Shown in pieces: positions 52,950-61,787 of a stretch of DNA of 64,000 nt. Origin of the DNA: Martinezella rhizogenes (GTDB taxonomy: Bacteria; Pseudomonadota; Alphaproteobacteria; Rhizobiales; Rhizobiaceae); NCBI RefSeq assembly GCF_027460065.1, contig NZ_JAPYZZ010000003.1, positions 1 through 64,000 on the forward strand. The letters run 5' to 3'. Within the stretch, counting starts at the first letter, position 1; each line of letters starts with the position of its first letter. The translations under genes and the position numbers were made by a program. A model generated the notes under the pieces. That model was not told the DNA's origin, made no database searches, and saw nothing but the letters and a program-made list of their open reading frames with translations.

Positions 52950-53091
52950 GCGATAGTTTCTGCCTGTCGCCCCGCCCCAGGGCGATTGGCTCGCAGAAGC
53001 CAGAAACTCCGGCGTCCCCTCCCCGGAGCCGCGGATCTCCCTCCCGATCCGCCAAGGTCGCCCCCCCGCCGCAGGAGGCGGCCTTTTTTTT
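52950..53091 (+). ncRNA. Structured small RNA with C-rich loops
   Basis: No coding potential but dense secondary structure. An outer stem AGTTTCTG/CAGAAACT (52955-53008) encloses TCGCCC/GGGCGA and TGGCT/AGCCA hairpins. Then CTCCGG/CCGGAG (53007-53028) has a pyrimidine-rich loop, and a perfect 7-bp stem GCGGATC/GATCCGC (53031-53052) has the loop TCCCTCCC. It ends in a terminator hairpin GCCGC/GCGGC and eight T. C-rich exposed loops that can pair with Shine-Dalgarno sequences are typical of rhizobial sRNAs of the alpha-r14/cuckoo kind; the assignment to a family is inference. The 5' end is not defined. Confidence 0.6.
53068..53091 (+). terminator. Rho-independent terminator of the sRNA
   Basis: GCCGC-AGGAG-GCGGC followed by CTTTTTTTT. 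No protein gene on this strand precedes it, which supports an RNA gene. The loop AGGAG is itself complementary to the C-rich loops upstream. Confidence 0.75.
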
Positions 53092-53116
53092 CATTTTGGC
53101 CGTGGGAACGCAGGCA

Positions 53117-53130
53117 ACCTATGCCTGAGT
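53117..53130. promoter_or_regulatory. Shared motif, copy 1 (weak)
   Basis: ACCTATGCCTGAGT, 75 bases before the molybdopterin oxidoreductase gene, matches the palindrome at 55695 at 10 of 14 positions as aligned by eye. Possible site of the FixJ-type regulator. Confidence 0.35.
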
Positions 53131-53204
53131 ATTATGTTTACCCCTTCGCAGTTGCTTTAGCGTCATGACTATCGTCAATCCGCACAATCGAAGGAACCTC
53201 TGAG

Positions 53205-55499
53205 ATGGCAGAAGAACGGCCGGAAGGTATTGAAAAATACAACCACCCAGCCGGTGGCTGGGATGCATTGAAGGCCGTCGCGAAGACGCTCTCGCATCAG
53301 CAGATCATCGCGCAGGGCACCATGACGCTGCTCAAGGCCAATCAGCCCGAGGGTTTCGACTGTCCCGGCTGTGCCTGGCCCGATCCCAAACACACCTCAT
53401 CCTTCGAGTTCTGCGAAAACGGCGCCAAGGCCATCACCTGGGAATCGACCGCGAAACGATCCGGACCGGAGTTTTTCGCCCAGCATACGGTTTCCGACCT
53501 GTGGCAATGGACGGATCACAAGCTCGAGGATGCCGGCCGGCTGACCCTTCCCCTGCATTACAATGCCGACAGCGATCGTTACGAGCCAATCGCCTGGGAC
53601 GATGCCTTTCATCTGATCGCACAGGAACTGAACAAGCTCGATGATCCCGACAAGGCCGAATTCTACACCTCCGGCCGGGCATCCAACGAGGCTGCGTTTC
53701 TCTATCAGCTTTTCGTGCGCGCCTATGGGACGAACAATTTCCCTGATTGTTCCAACATGTGCCACGAGGCCACCAGCGTTGGCCTTCCGAAGTCCATCGG
53801 CGTCGGCAAAGGTACGGTGACGCTGGAAGATTTCGATCATGCCGATGCGATCTTCAGCTTCGGCCACAATCCCGGCACCAACCATCCCCGGATGATGACG
53901 ACGCTGCACAATGCCGCCAAGCGCGGCGTCCCGATCGTCGTCTTCAATCCGCTGAAGGAACGGGCGCTGGAACGCTTCGCCGCACCACAGGACCCGATCG
54001 AAATGGCAACGCTGTCCTCGACACCCATCGCCTCCGCCTATCATCAGCTCCGCACCGGCGGTGATCTTGCCGCCCTCAAGGGCATCATGAAGGCGGTGTT
54101 CGAACTGGATGCAGAAAGCCTGAAGAAGGGTGGCGCCGGCGTGCTCGACCGAGCCTTCATCGAGGAGCACACGGCCGGCCTCGATGCGCTGCGCGCCGAC
54201 ATCGAGGCGACCTCCTGGGACATCATCTCATCTGTCAGCGGACTGACGAAAGAGGCGCTTGAAAGCGCTGCCCGAATTTATGTGAAAGCCTCGAACGTCA
54301 TCATCTGTTACGGCATGGGCATCACGCAGCACGCCAAGGGCACCGGCAATGTGCAGCAGATCGCAAACCTGCTGCTGCTGCGCGGCAATATGGGCCGCCC
54401 GGGCGCTGGCATAGCGCCCATTCGCGGCCATTCCAACGTGCAGGGAGACCGCACCGTCGGCATTACCGAAATCCCGAACAAATCGCTGCTGGATGGCATG
54501 GAGCGCGCTTTCGGTTTTCGGCCGCCTGCGGAAAAGGGGCATAATGCCATCGAAGCCATCGAGGCGATCATTGCCGGGAAATCCCGGGCGCTCATCTGCC
54601 TTGGCGGAAATCTCGCCGTCGCCATGTCGGATACGGCCGCGACCTTCGAGGGCATGCGCAAACTCGATCTCGCCGTTCACATCGCGACGAAGCTCAACCG
54701 CTCGCATCTTCTGACGGCTAAAACATCGCTGATCCTGCCCTGCTTCGGACGCACCGATCTCGATACACAGGCCTCAGGCCCGCAGGCCGTGACCGTCGAA
54801 GATTCGATGTCGATGGTGCATGCCTCGCGCGGTTTCCTCAACCCACCGGGAGAGCTTGTAAGATCGGAGCCGGCCATCATCGCCGGCATTGCCAAGGCCA
54901 CCATCGGCAACCGTTACGGAATTGACTGGGACTGGCTGATCGCCGATTACGACCGCGTCCGGGACAAGATCGAAGAGGTTTTTCCCGATTTCAGGGATTT
55001 CAACAGCCGGGTCCGCATGAAGGGTGGCTTTCGCCTCGATGTCGCAGCGTCCTATCGTCGCTGGAATACGGAAAGCGGCAAGGCCAATTTCCTCGTCGCC
55101 ACGGGGCTTGAGGAAGATCCGCTCATCTCCAACCCGGACGCCCTCGTCCTGACCACCATCCGCAGCCACGACCAGTACAATACTACGATCTATGGCATGG
55201 ATGACCGTTATCGCGGCGTCTTCGGGCGCAGGGACATTATCTTCATGAACCGGCACGACCTTGCCGAACGCGGTCTGAAGGACGGCGACCGCATCGACAT
55301 TCACGGCATCGGCGCAGAAAGCGCGGATAGACACCTCGTGCAGGGTTTTACCGCCGTCGAATACAATATCCCAAAGGGTTCGGCGGCCGGTTATTATCCG
55401 GAGATGAATGCGGTGGTTGCACTTGGCCACTATGATCGCTTGTCCGGAACGCCCTCCTACAAGGGTGTTCCGATCACCATAAGCCCGGCGGCGATCTGA
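53205..55499 (+). CDS. FdhF/YdeP-family molybdopterin oxidoreductase
   Basis: 764-aa bis-MGD-type oxidoreductase like E. coli YdeP, a protein tied to acid resistance. N-terminal GFDCPGCAWPDPKHTSSFEFCENG; MGD-binding blocks YTSGRASNEAAFLYQLFVRAYGTNNFPDCSNMCHEATS, FSFGHNPGTNHPRM and FNPLKERALERF; C-terminal DDRYRGVFGRRDIIFMNRHDLAERGLKDGD. No selenocysteine codon, and the N-terminal cysteines are too few for a classical 4Fe-4S formate dehydrogenase site, as usual in this subfamily. No Tat signal, so cytoplasmic. Electron donor and acceptor unknown. Confidence 0.9.
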   Translation: MAEERPEGIEKYNHPAGGWDALKAVAKTLSHQQIIAQGTMTLLKANQPEGFDCPGCAWPDPKHTSSFEFCENGAKAITWESTAKRSGPEFFAQHTVSDLWQWTDHKLEDAGRLTLPLHYNADSDRYEPIAWDDAFHLIAQELNKLDDPDKAEFYTSGRASNEAAFLYQLFVRAYGTNNFPDCSNMCHEATSVGLPKSIGVGKGTVTLEDFDHADAIFSFGHNPGTNHPRMMTTLHNAAKRGVPIVVFNPLKERALERFAAPQDPIEMATLSSTPIASAYHQLRTGGDLAALKGIMKAVFELDAESLKKGGAGVLDRAFIEEHTAGLDALRADIEATSWDIISSVSGLTKEALESAARIYVKASNVIICYGMGITQHAKGTGNVQQIANLLLLRGNMGRPGAGIAPIRGHSNVQGDRTVGITEIPNKSLLDGMERAFGFRPPAEKGHNAIEAIEAIIAGKSRALICLGGNLAVAMSDTAATFEGMRKLDLAVHIATKLNRSHLLTAKTSLILPCFGRTDLDTQASGPQAVTVEDSMSMVHASRGFLNPPGELVRSEPAIIAGIAKATIGNRYGIDWDWLIADYDRVRDKIEEVFPDFRDFNSRVRMKGGFRLDVAASYRRWNTESGKANFLVATGLEEDPLISNPDALVLTTIRSHDQYNTTIYGMDDRYRGVFGRRDIIFMNRHDLAERGLKDGDRIDIHGIGAESADRHLVQGFTAVEYNIPKGSAAGYYPEMNAVVALGHYDRLSGTPSYKGVPITISPAAI

Positions 55500-55513
55500 C
55501 GAGTGCGAGACAG

Positions 55514-55548
55514 GCGCGCAAGACAGCGGTCGTTGCGCGCTTTTCTTT
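55514..55548 (+). terminator. Rho-independent terminator after the oxidoreductase
   Basis: GCGCGCAA / TTGCGCGC, perfect 8-bp arms with an 11-base loop, followed by TTTTCTTT, 14 bases past the stop. Confidence 0.85.
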
Positions 55549-55693
55549 CCGCTGCCCCGTGTCAAGTTCACGGAAACCCCACCACCGGCCATCTTGCATG
55601 GCCTGTGGATGACCGGCCGTATATGCGGATTTTTCGATATATCGCCGCACCGTTTTCCCGCTATCCTGATGTTTCGACGACGGGGGCAACCAA

Positions 55694-55709
55694 GACCTAT
55701 GTATAGGTC
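55694..55709. promoter_or_regulatory. Shared motif, copy 2 (best palindrome)
   Basis: GACCTATGTATAGGTC has 7-bp perfect arms around a GT centre. It lies 51 bases upstream of the sensor kinase start. A related 14-mer is found before the oxalate-decarboxylase operon (58646) and a weaker one at 53117. Confidence 0.6.
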
Positions 55710-55760
55710 AGGTTGTGCTGAAAAAACCGTATTGTCTGCAAAAATCGCATCGGGGGAACA

Positions 55761-57341
55761 ATGTCGATTGCGTCAAGGATGTTTCGTGCTCGCGAGCCGG
55801 AAGGCGGAACGCACCATCTGGCCTTTGGTCTTGGGGCGCTGGCGCTGGCGGCCGCGGTATTTTATGTCGATACCTATACCGACATAGAAGGCGCGATCGC
55901 GGTGCTCTATGTGATCACGATCCTTTTGGCCGCCCAGGCGATAACCCGGTCCGGACTGATAGCGATCTCCTGTATCTGCGCTATTCTTTCCCTGTTGTCC
56001 TATGCGGCAACGCATGCAGAGGACGCGGATTTCCAGTCGGCCCTTCGATTGGTCGTCGCCCTTGCAGCACTTGCCGTCACGACCATGCTGCTTCTGAAAA
56101 CGGAAACCGCCCGGCTGGCGATGTTGTCCGTCAACGCGGCACTGAAGGAAAGCGAGGAGCGCTATCGCTCCATTTTCGACCGCACGCGCGTGGCGCTCTG
56201 GGAGCGTGACTATTCGAAGCTTCATGCTTTGCTGATGGGCCTCAGGCAGCAGGGGATTACCGACATGCGCGCCCATGCACGCGCCAATCCGGGTTTCACG
56301 CAACAATGTATCGATCTCATCACGGTCGTTGCTTCGAACCAAGCCGGTAAGGAAATGCTGGGCTACGACTCCTCGATTCGCGGCACCCTTCAACAATCGG
56401 TCGTTTCATCCTCCAGCAAGTTCGCTGACGTGTTGCAGGCAATCATCGACAACCGGCGTGTCTTCGAAGACAAAGTGGTTGTGCGCACCGACAGCGGCGA
56501 AGACAAGCTTGTGCTGCTTTCCATCAGTTTCCCCGCGGAGGCGACCTCCTTCAACCGGGTGGTGGTCAGCATGGTGGATATCACCCAACGGGAGATGGAG
56601 CTGAAGGCGCTGGCGGAAGCACAGGCGGAGCTGACGAAGGCCTCCAAGGCGGCAGCTGTCGGTGCCATGTCCGCATCGCTCTCCCACGAATTGAACCAGC
56701 CGCTCGGTGCCATCATCGTCAATGCGCAGACATTGTTGCGCTGGCTCGATCGCGATCCGCCGGATCTCGCCGCCGCCCGCCGCTCGGCCGAACGCATGAT
56801 CCGCGATGGCGAGCGCGCCAGTGATATCATCCAGAACACACGCAGCCTGCTCGCCCATACGAGCGGCAAGGTGGAAACCTTCGACCTCGATGAGTTCATC
56901 GATGAAACGCTCAGCCTTCTCGAACATGAACTGGAGCGCAGCGGCACCACGGTCCACGTGGAAAATGAGGCCACGCCGCCGATAACGGCCGTCAGGATCG
57001 AGTTGCAGCAGGTTCTCATCAACCTCCTCACCAATGCCATCCAGGCCATGGACGAGGCGGGTACAGGCAATCGCACCATCACGGTGCGGAAAGAGCGCGA
57101 AGACGGGGATAATATTCAGATCGCGGTTGAGGATAGTGGCCCCGGCTTTCCCGCGCAGATGAAAGACAAGCTGTTTTCGCCGTTTTTCACGACGAAGGAG
57201 ACGGGAATGGGCATGGGGCTTTCCATTTGCCGCACGACATTGGAAGCCCGCGGCGGCAGGCTTACCGGTGACAATCATCCTCTCGGCGGGGCGGTCTTTA
57301 CCATTTCCATGCCGATCAGCCAGGAGATGGAACATGCCTGA
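55761..57341 (+). CDS. Membrane sensor histidine kinase with PAS, FixL/DctB-like
   Basis: 526 aa. Residues 20-115 hold about four membrane segments (ALALAAAVFYVDTY, AIAVLYVITILLAAQAI, LIAISCICAILSLLSYAA, LRLVVALAALAVTTMLL) with almost no periplasmic part. A PAS-like domain at about 130-270 follows, then HisKA with the phospho-His in ASLSHELNQPLGAI, and the ATPase boxes NLLTNAIQAM, VEDSGPGFP and GMGLSICRT. No haem motif seen. Partner is the FixJ-type regulator whose start overlaps this stop. Membrane or redox sensing is likely. Confidence 0.9.
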   Translation: MSIASRMFRAREPEGGTHHLAFGLGALALAAAVFYVDTYTDIEGAIAVLYVITILLAAQAITRSGLIAISCICAILSLLSYAATHAEDADFQSALRLVVALAALAVTTMLLLKTETARLAMLSVNAALKESEERYRSIFDRTRVALWERDYSKLHALLMGLRQQGITDMRAHARANPGFTQQCIDLITVVASNQAGKEMLGYDSSIRGTLQQSVVSSSSKFADVLQAIIDNRRVFEDKVVVRTDSGEDKLVLLSISFPAEATSFNRVVVSMVDITQREMELKALAEAQAELTKASKAAAVGAMSASLSHELNQPLGAIIVNAQTLLRWLDRDPPDLAAARRSAERMIRDGERASDIIQNTRSLLAHTSGKVETFDLDEFIDETLSLLEHELERSGTTVHVENEATPPITAVRIELQQVLINLLTNAIQAMDEAGTGNRTITVRKEREDGDNIQIAVEDSGPGFPAQMKDKLFSPFFTTKETGMGMGLSICRTTLEARGGRLTGDNHPLGGAVFTISMPISQEMEHA

Positions 57342-57990
57342 GCCACGCAAGACCATGAAGGAGCCGCCCTCACCCGTCGTTTTCATCGTCGATGACGATG
57401 TGTCGATGCGGGAGGCGCTTACCGATCTTTTCCACTCCATGAAGTTTGATGCCGAAGCTTTCGACAGCGCCGCCGCTTTCCTCGAAAAAGCCAATCTGAA
57501 CCGGCATGGCTGCCTGCTGCTGGATGTGCGGCTTCCAGGTATAAGCGGCCTTGATTTCCAGATGCAGCTGGAACGCGTCGGCAACAGGATGCCGATCATT
57601 TTCATGACCGGCTTCGGCGATATTCCGATGAGCGTGCGGGCGATGAAGGCGGGAGCCGTGGATTTTCTGACCAAGCCCTTCAAGGAACAGGACATTCTGG
57701 ATGCCGTCGCGGCAGCGATGGAACGGGACGCGTCACGCCGCCGCGAAAGTGCCCAGAACGAGGCCGTCACCTCCCTTGCCGAGCAACTGACGCCAAGGGA
57801 GCGTGAGGTCATGGGCGCCGTTGTCCGCGGCCTGATGAACAAACAGATCGCCTACGAACTCGGTATCAGCGAGGTCACCGTGAAATTGCACCGGGGCAAT
57901 GTCATGCGCAAAATGGAGGCAAGATCGGTGGCCGACCTCGTGCGGAAGGCGGAACTGATCGGCGAGAAGCTGCGACCACCTGTATCTTAG
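57334..57990 (+). CDS. FixJ-family response regulator
   Basis: 218 aa. Receiver: VFIVDDDVSMREALTDLF, phospho-Asp in CLLLDVRLPGISGLDF, Lys in VDFLTKPFKEQDIL. LuxR-type HTH: LTPREREVMGAVVRGLMNKQIAYELGISEVTVKLHRGNVMRKM. ATG 57334 overlaps the kinase stop by 8 bases. Probably acts on the palindromes at 55694 and 58646 (inference). Confidence 0.92.
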   Translation: MPEPRKTMKEPPSPVVFIVDDDVSMREALTDLFHSMKFDAEAFDSAAAFLEKANLNRHGCLLLDVRLPGISGLDFQMQLERVGNRMPIIFMTGFGDIPMSVRAMKAGAVDFLTKPFKEQDILDAVAAAMERDASRRRESAQNEAVTSLAEQLTPREREVMGAVVRGLMNKQIAYELGISEVTVKLHRGNVMRKMEARSVADLVRKAELIGEKLRPPVS

Positions 57991-58054
57991 TATGGTATCT
58001 TTCAAACGGGCCTGAGCGCATAGAGAAACAAAGAAACAGAAAAGGTCGCTCTCA

Positions 58055-58429
58055 TTGCCCCCCGTTCCCGTCATTGCCGTCGTCGACGACGATCCCGCTA
58101 TCCGCGAAGCCATGGATGATCTCATCATGTCCTTCGGTTACGAATGCCGCCTGTTCGCATCTGCCGAGCATTTTCTGGAGTCGCAGCAGCAGGCGGGCAT
58201 CGACTGCATCGTCGTGGATGTGAAAATGCCCGGTCTGTCCGGCATCGAGTTGCAGAGCGAGCTGAACCGGCGCGGCAGCCATCCGCCGATGATCTTCGTG
58301 ACCTCCTACGAGGATGAGCGCACCCGGAATGCGGCCCTGAGCGGCGGCGCTTTGGCCTTTCTTCGCAAGCCGGTCAATATCGGCAATCTGATCGGATGCC
58401 TGGAATCCGTTCTCGGCCAGCGGCCCTGA
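58055..58429 (+). CDS. Stand-alone receiver-domain protein
   Basis: 124 aa, a single FixJ-type receiver without output domain: AVVDDDPAIREAMDDLI, phospho-Asp in CIVVDVKMPGLSG, Thr in IFVTSYEDE, Lys in FLRKPVNI. The frame must begin at or before the TTG at 58055 because the first beta strand starts there; GGT at 58044 is a possible binding site. Lying behind the kinase/FixJ pair, it may be a phosphate sink or an alternative target for the same kinase. Confidence 0.8.
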   Translation: MPPVPVIAVVDDDPAIREAMDDLIMSFGYECRLFASAEHFLESQQQAGIDCIVVDVKMPGLSGIELQSELNRRGSHPPMIFVTSYEDERTRNAALSGGALAFLRKPVNIGNLIGCLESVLGQRP

Positions 58430-58757
58430 CCGCAGCGTGACGCTCGGCCATCTGGCAATCGAGCAACCACCGCCTTTCACAGACTGCGCAGACAGCCTTC
58501 CATCGCGCTGACCGCCGCCTATTCCCGTGAATATCCGCCGTTATTTCATGCCCCGACGCCATGTCGTCCGGGCACGCATTGCCGTTGAGCGCATCATTTC
58601 CGGCGCGCATGTCCTGCCGCCAACACCTTCCGCTATACGAACTAGACCTCTGTATAGATGCCGGCGCTTCCACCTCGCCGTAGCCTTTGTTCCAGTCAAG
58701 CGCCTCCCTTCCGGACGGTCCTTGCGACACCATCACTCTTTTTTTGTGGAGCAGGGC
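58430..58757. promoter_or_regulatory. Control region before the bicupin operon
   Basis: 328 bases with no recognised gene. Contains the shared motif at 58633-58659. A longer open frame reaches back to 58527 but lacks coding character. Confidence 0.45.
58633..58659. promoter_or_regulatory. Shared motif, copy 3
   Basis: ACCTCTGTATAGAT (58646-58659) matches the 55695 palindrome at 12 of 14 positions. An extra half-site, CTATAC, lies at 58633-58638. Located about 100 bases upstream of the gene at 58758. Confidence 0.5.
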
Positions 58758-59222
58758 ATGACCTCCATCAGTCAGAATGCAGACGAGCGCAGACCTCGTC
58801 ATCTCAAAGTCACGGCGGTGTTGGCATTGGGTGCGATTGCAGTGCTCGGTGGCAATGCTCTCCTGATCAGGAATACCGAACCCGCGCTTGCGGCCTCCGA
58901 AGACGTCGCATCGGCCAGCGCCTTCCGCATCCTCACACCGCAGACGATCGACAGGCTGGCCGGACTTTCCGCACCTGTGGCGGCCGGCGGCGATGCGGCC
59001 GAAGGCGTGGCTGTTCCGGCCTTGGGCAAGACGTCCTGCGTCGCCACCCGTGCCGCCCGGAAAACGGACCGGCATGACGCGCTCGATCCCAAAGCCTTCT
59101 GCCAGCTGCAGCACCGCCTCTTTAATGCCGAGCTGATCGACCGCATCGCCGTGCTCCAGCTCGCATCACAACCCCGCTTTATCGACACCTCGTCCCAACT
59201 CGCCATGAACAAGGAGTTCTGA
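58758..59222 (+). CDS. Hypothetical exported or membrane-anchored protein
   Basis: 154 aa, not recognised. Residues 16-36 are a hydrophobic signal/anchor (LKVTAVLALGAIAVLGGNALLI). The mature part is Ala-rich with two Cys (TSCVATRAARK, FCQLQHRL) and a pattern around LTPQTIDRLAGLSAP. ATG 58758 follows GGAGC. The bicupin gene begins 1 base after its stop, so the two are surely cotranscribed. Confidence 0.65.
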   Translation: MTSISQNADERRPRHLKVTAVLALGAIAVLGGNALLIRNTEPALAASEDVASASAFRILTPQTIDRLAGLSAPVAAGGDAAEGVAVPALGKTSCVATRAARKTDRHDALDPKAFCQLQHRLFNAELIDRIAVLQLASQPRFIDTSSQLAMNKEF

Positions 59223-59223
59223 A

Positions 59224-60471
59224 ATGGAAACGTTGACCAGACGCGCAGTCCTCGCAATCGGCGCCGTCGGCGGCACCGCCCTTGCTGCCAGCACGGCCGG
59301 AGCAGCATCTTTCGGCAATCCCGATCAGCCAGCCGAAGGAGCAATCAATGCCAATGCCGCAGGGCTCAGCGACCCCGGCCCGAAGAACCCCGCGATCAAC
59401 GACCAGTTTCCATCCTTCCAGAGCCCGCCGGCGACCGATGTCGGCGACATGCAGCTTTTCTGGGCGTCGTTCAACAATGCCGCCAAACGTATCCAGAACG
59501 GCGGCTGGGCCCGTCAGGTGACCAAGTCGGACTTCGCGATTTCGGATGCCGTCTCCGGCGTCAACATGCGGCTGGGACCGGGCGGCATTCGTGAGATGCA
59601 CTGGCACCGGGCCGCCGAATGGGCGATCATGACCAATGGCCATTGCCGCATCACCGTGCTCGATCCGCAGGGTCGCGCCTATGTGCAGGATGTAGAGGCC
59701 GGTGATCTCTGGTATTTTCCGGCCGGTTATCCCCATTCGCTGCAGGGCCTTGGTCCCGACGGGTGCGAATTCGTCATCGTGTTCGACGAAGGCGACCAGT
59801 CCGAATATGGCACCCTGCTGTTGACCGACTGGCTGGCGCATACCTCCCCCGACCTGCTGGCCAAGAATTTTGGCGTCGCACAGGATGTGTTCCGCAACAT
59901 TCCGTTGCAGAACCTCTGGATATTCCAGGGCAAGGAGCCGGGTCCACTCTCTAAGGATCAGGAAGCCGTTGCCGGTGCCGGTCTTCCGCCTTTTCCCTTC
60001 ACCTATAAACTTGCGGCATCAAAACCGCTGAAGGAAAATGCCGCCGGCGTCATTCGCCTTGCGGACAGCAGCGCCTTTACCGTGTCCAAAACCATTGCCG
60101 CCGCCATTGAAACGATCAAGCCGGGCGGCGTGCGCGAAATGCACTGGCATCCCAATGCTGACGAATGGCAATACTGGATCAAGGGTGAAGGCCGGATGAC
60201 CGTGTTCGACGCGGGCCCACGCAGCCAGACCGCCGATTTCCGCGCCGGCGATATTGGCTACGTGAAAAGAAGCCAGGGCCACATCATCGAAAATACCGGA
60301 AAGACCGATCTGCAATTCGTCGCGGTCTTCAAGGCTGCGGAATACCAGGAGGTCAGCCTGTCGTCCTGGCTGACGCACACCCCGCCGGCGCTGGTCGCCC
60401 AGCACCTGAATGTCAGCATCGAGGATGTGGCGAAATTTCCCGCCAACCAGCCGGCGATCATGCCGGGCTGA
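59224..60471 (+). CDS. Exported bicupin, oxalate-decarboxylase family
   Basis: 415 aa with a Tat-type leader (LTRRAVLAIGAVGGTALAASTAGA). Two cupin domains each keep the Mn-binding set: REMHWHRAAEW in domain 1 (about residue 122) and REMHWHPNADEW in domain 2 (about 302), each with a downstream His (GYPHSLQG, SQGHIIEN). Oxalate decarboxylases convert oxalate to formate and CO2; the family also includes oxalate oxidase-like variants. No formate dehydrogenase for the product is evident except the YdeP-type enzyme at 53205. Confidence 0.88.
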   Translation: METLTRRAVLAIGAVGGTALAASTAGAASFGNPDQPAEGAINANAAGLSDPGPKNPAINDQFPSFQSPPATDVGDMQLFWASFNNAAKRIQNGGWARQVTKSDFAISDAVSGVNMRLGPGGIREMHWHRAAEWAIMTNGHCRITVLDPQGRAYVQDVEAGDLWYFPAGYPHSLQGLGPDGCEFVIVFDEGDQSEYGTLLLTDWLAHTSPDLLAKNFGVAQDVFRNIPLQNLWIFQGKEPGPLSKDQEAVAGAGLPPFPFTYKLAASKPLKENAAGVIRLADSSAFTVSKTIAAAIETIKPGGVREMHWHPNADEWQYWIKGEGRMTVFDAGPRSQTADFRAGDIGYVKRSQGHIIENTGKTDLQFVAVFKAAEYQEVSLSSWLTHTPPALVAQHLNVSIEDVAKFPANQPAIMPG

Positions 60472-60582
60472 ATATTTTGTTCCTCTATTGACCGGCGTTT
60501 CGGCACGTCCAATCCGCCGGTCTTTCCTCACCCCAACAATGCTCCTCGCGGCAATACCCATATCGAAAGGCAGGAACGGGCC

Positions 60583-61695
60583 ATGAAACCATTGACAATC
60601 CGCATCGCCGGCGGCTCGCTTGCCGGTCTCTTCACGGCGATACTGCTTCAGGAGGACGGGCATGATGTGAGAGTTTACGAACGCTCATCGTCCGGGCTCG
60701 CCGGGCGCGGCGCGGGACTGGTGCCGCAGCAGGACCTGTTCGAGGTTCTCGGTCAGATCGGCTGCGAAGACGTCGCCCATGTTGGTGTGGTCGCCAAGGA
60801 ACGCATCTATCTCGATGCCGGTGGCCGCGTCGCCCAGCGCCAAAACACGCCGCAGATGCAGGTTTCCTGGGACTACCTCTTTGAGCGCGTATCCTCCCGT
60901 CTCCTGGCGGACACCTATCGTCTCGGACACCATGTCGAAGCGGTTCGGGAAGCCCCGGAGGGAGTTTCGTTGTCCTTGGCCGATGGCACGGAGGAGCGCG
61001 CTGATCTGGTGATCGGCGCGGATGGTCTGGGTTCGGCAATCCGCAACGCCGTCAACCGCCGCTCGGAAAACACCTATGCGGGTTATGTCGCCTGGCGCGG
61101 GCTGGTCCCTGAAACAAACCTGCCTACCGATGCGGCCCTGCTGCTGGACCGCTTCGCTTTCTACATCGCGCCGGGAATTCACTTTCTGGGTTATCTGGTG
61201 CCCGGGCCCCGAGGCGAGACACAGCCGGGACAACGCCGCTATAACTGGGTCTGGTATCGTCCGACAACGGCGGAAGAGCTTGCCCGAACCTTCACCGGCC
61301 GCGACGGCAGGCATTTCGAACATTCCTTGCCCCGCGGCGAACTGTCCGGGAGCCGCCGCGCGCAACTGCGCGAAGACGCCTTTTCGTTTCTGCCGCCGCA
61401 ATTGGCGCTCGCGGTGGAAGCGGAGGAAACCCCATCCATCCAGGGAATCTTCGACTATGAGGCTGAACAGATGGTTTCGCAGCGCGTCGCACTGGTTGGA
61501 GATGCTGCCTTTGTTGTCCGTCCTCACACCGCAATGGGCGTTTCCAAGGCCGCAGGCGACGCAATGGCACTACGCGATGCCCTGCGGCAAACGGACGATC
61601 TACCCGCGGCCCTTGCACGATATCAGAGAGCCCGCCTGGCGGTGGGCAAGTCCATTGCCGCCTATGGGCGCCGCCTTGCCGAAACCGCGATGTAA
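60583..61695 (+). CDS. FAD-dependent monooxygenase (2,6-dihydroxypyridine hydroxylase-like)
   Basis: 370-aa flavin hydroxylase of the PHBH fold. FAD motif IRIAGGSLAGLFTAILLQEDGHDVRVYE at the N-terminus, DG motif DLVIGADGLGSAIR at about 141, and VALVGDAAFVVRPHTAMGVSKAAGDAMAL at about 304. The substrate-domain pattern YAGYVAWRGLVPE and WVWYRP resemble DhpH-type enzymes acting on hydroxylated rings. Cytoplasmic. 111 bases behind the bicupin. Confidence 0.85.
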   Translation: MKPLTIRIAGGSLAGLFTAILLQEDGHDVRVYERSSSGLAGRGAGLVPQQDLFEVLGQIGCEDVAHVGVVAKERIYLDAGGRVAQRQNTPQMQVSWDYLFERVSSRLLADTYRLGHHVEAVREAPEGVSLSLADGTEERADLVIGADGLGSAIRNAVNRRSENTYAGYVAWRGLVPETNLPTDAALLLDRFAFYIAPGIHFLGYLVPGPRGETQPGQRRYNWVWYRPTTAEELARTFTGRDGRHFEHSLPRGELSGSRRAQLREDAFSFLPPQLALAVEAEETPSIQGIFDYEAEQMVSQRVALVGDAAFVVRPHTAMGVSKAAGDAMALRDALRQTDDLPAALARYQRARLAVGKSIAAYGRRLAETAM

Positions 61696-61787
61696 ACACG
61701 GGTCAAAAATCAGCAACGCTGCCGCCTTGCGTCACTCCACCTTTGCGCTACGCTTGCGCAGGGAATTCTCAATGGAGGGACTGAGGC

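Larger units (their letters stand above)
52794..53204. other. Intergenic region with sRNA candidate
   Basis: 411 bases between divergent dps and the oxidoreductase gene. Holds the structured RNA at 52950-53091 and a regulatory motif at 53117. A 96-codon forward frame at 52878-53168 crosses the hairpins, is Pro/Arg-rich and is rejected. Confidence 0.6.

Noticed and set aside
52878-53168. 96-codon forward reading frame
   Set aside because: It crosses the sRNA hairpins and terminator and is Pro/Arg-rich with no binding site.
56406-57842. 478-codon reverse reading frame
   Set aside because: Antisense to the kinase and FixJ-type regulator, whose motifs are unmistakable.
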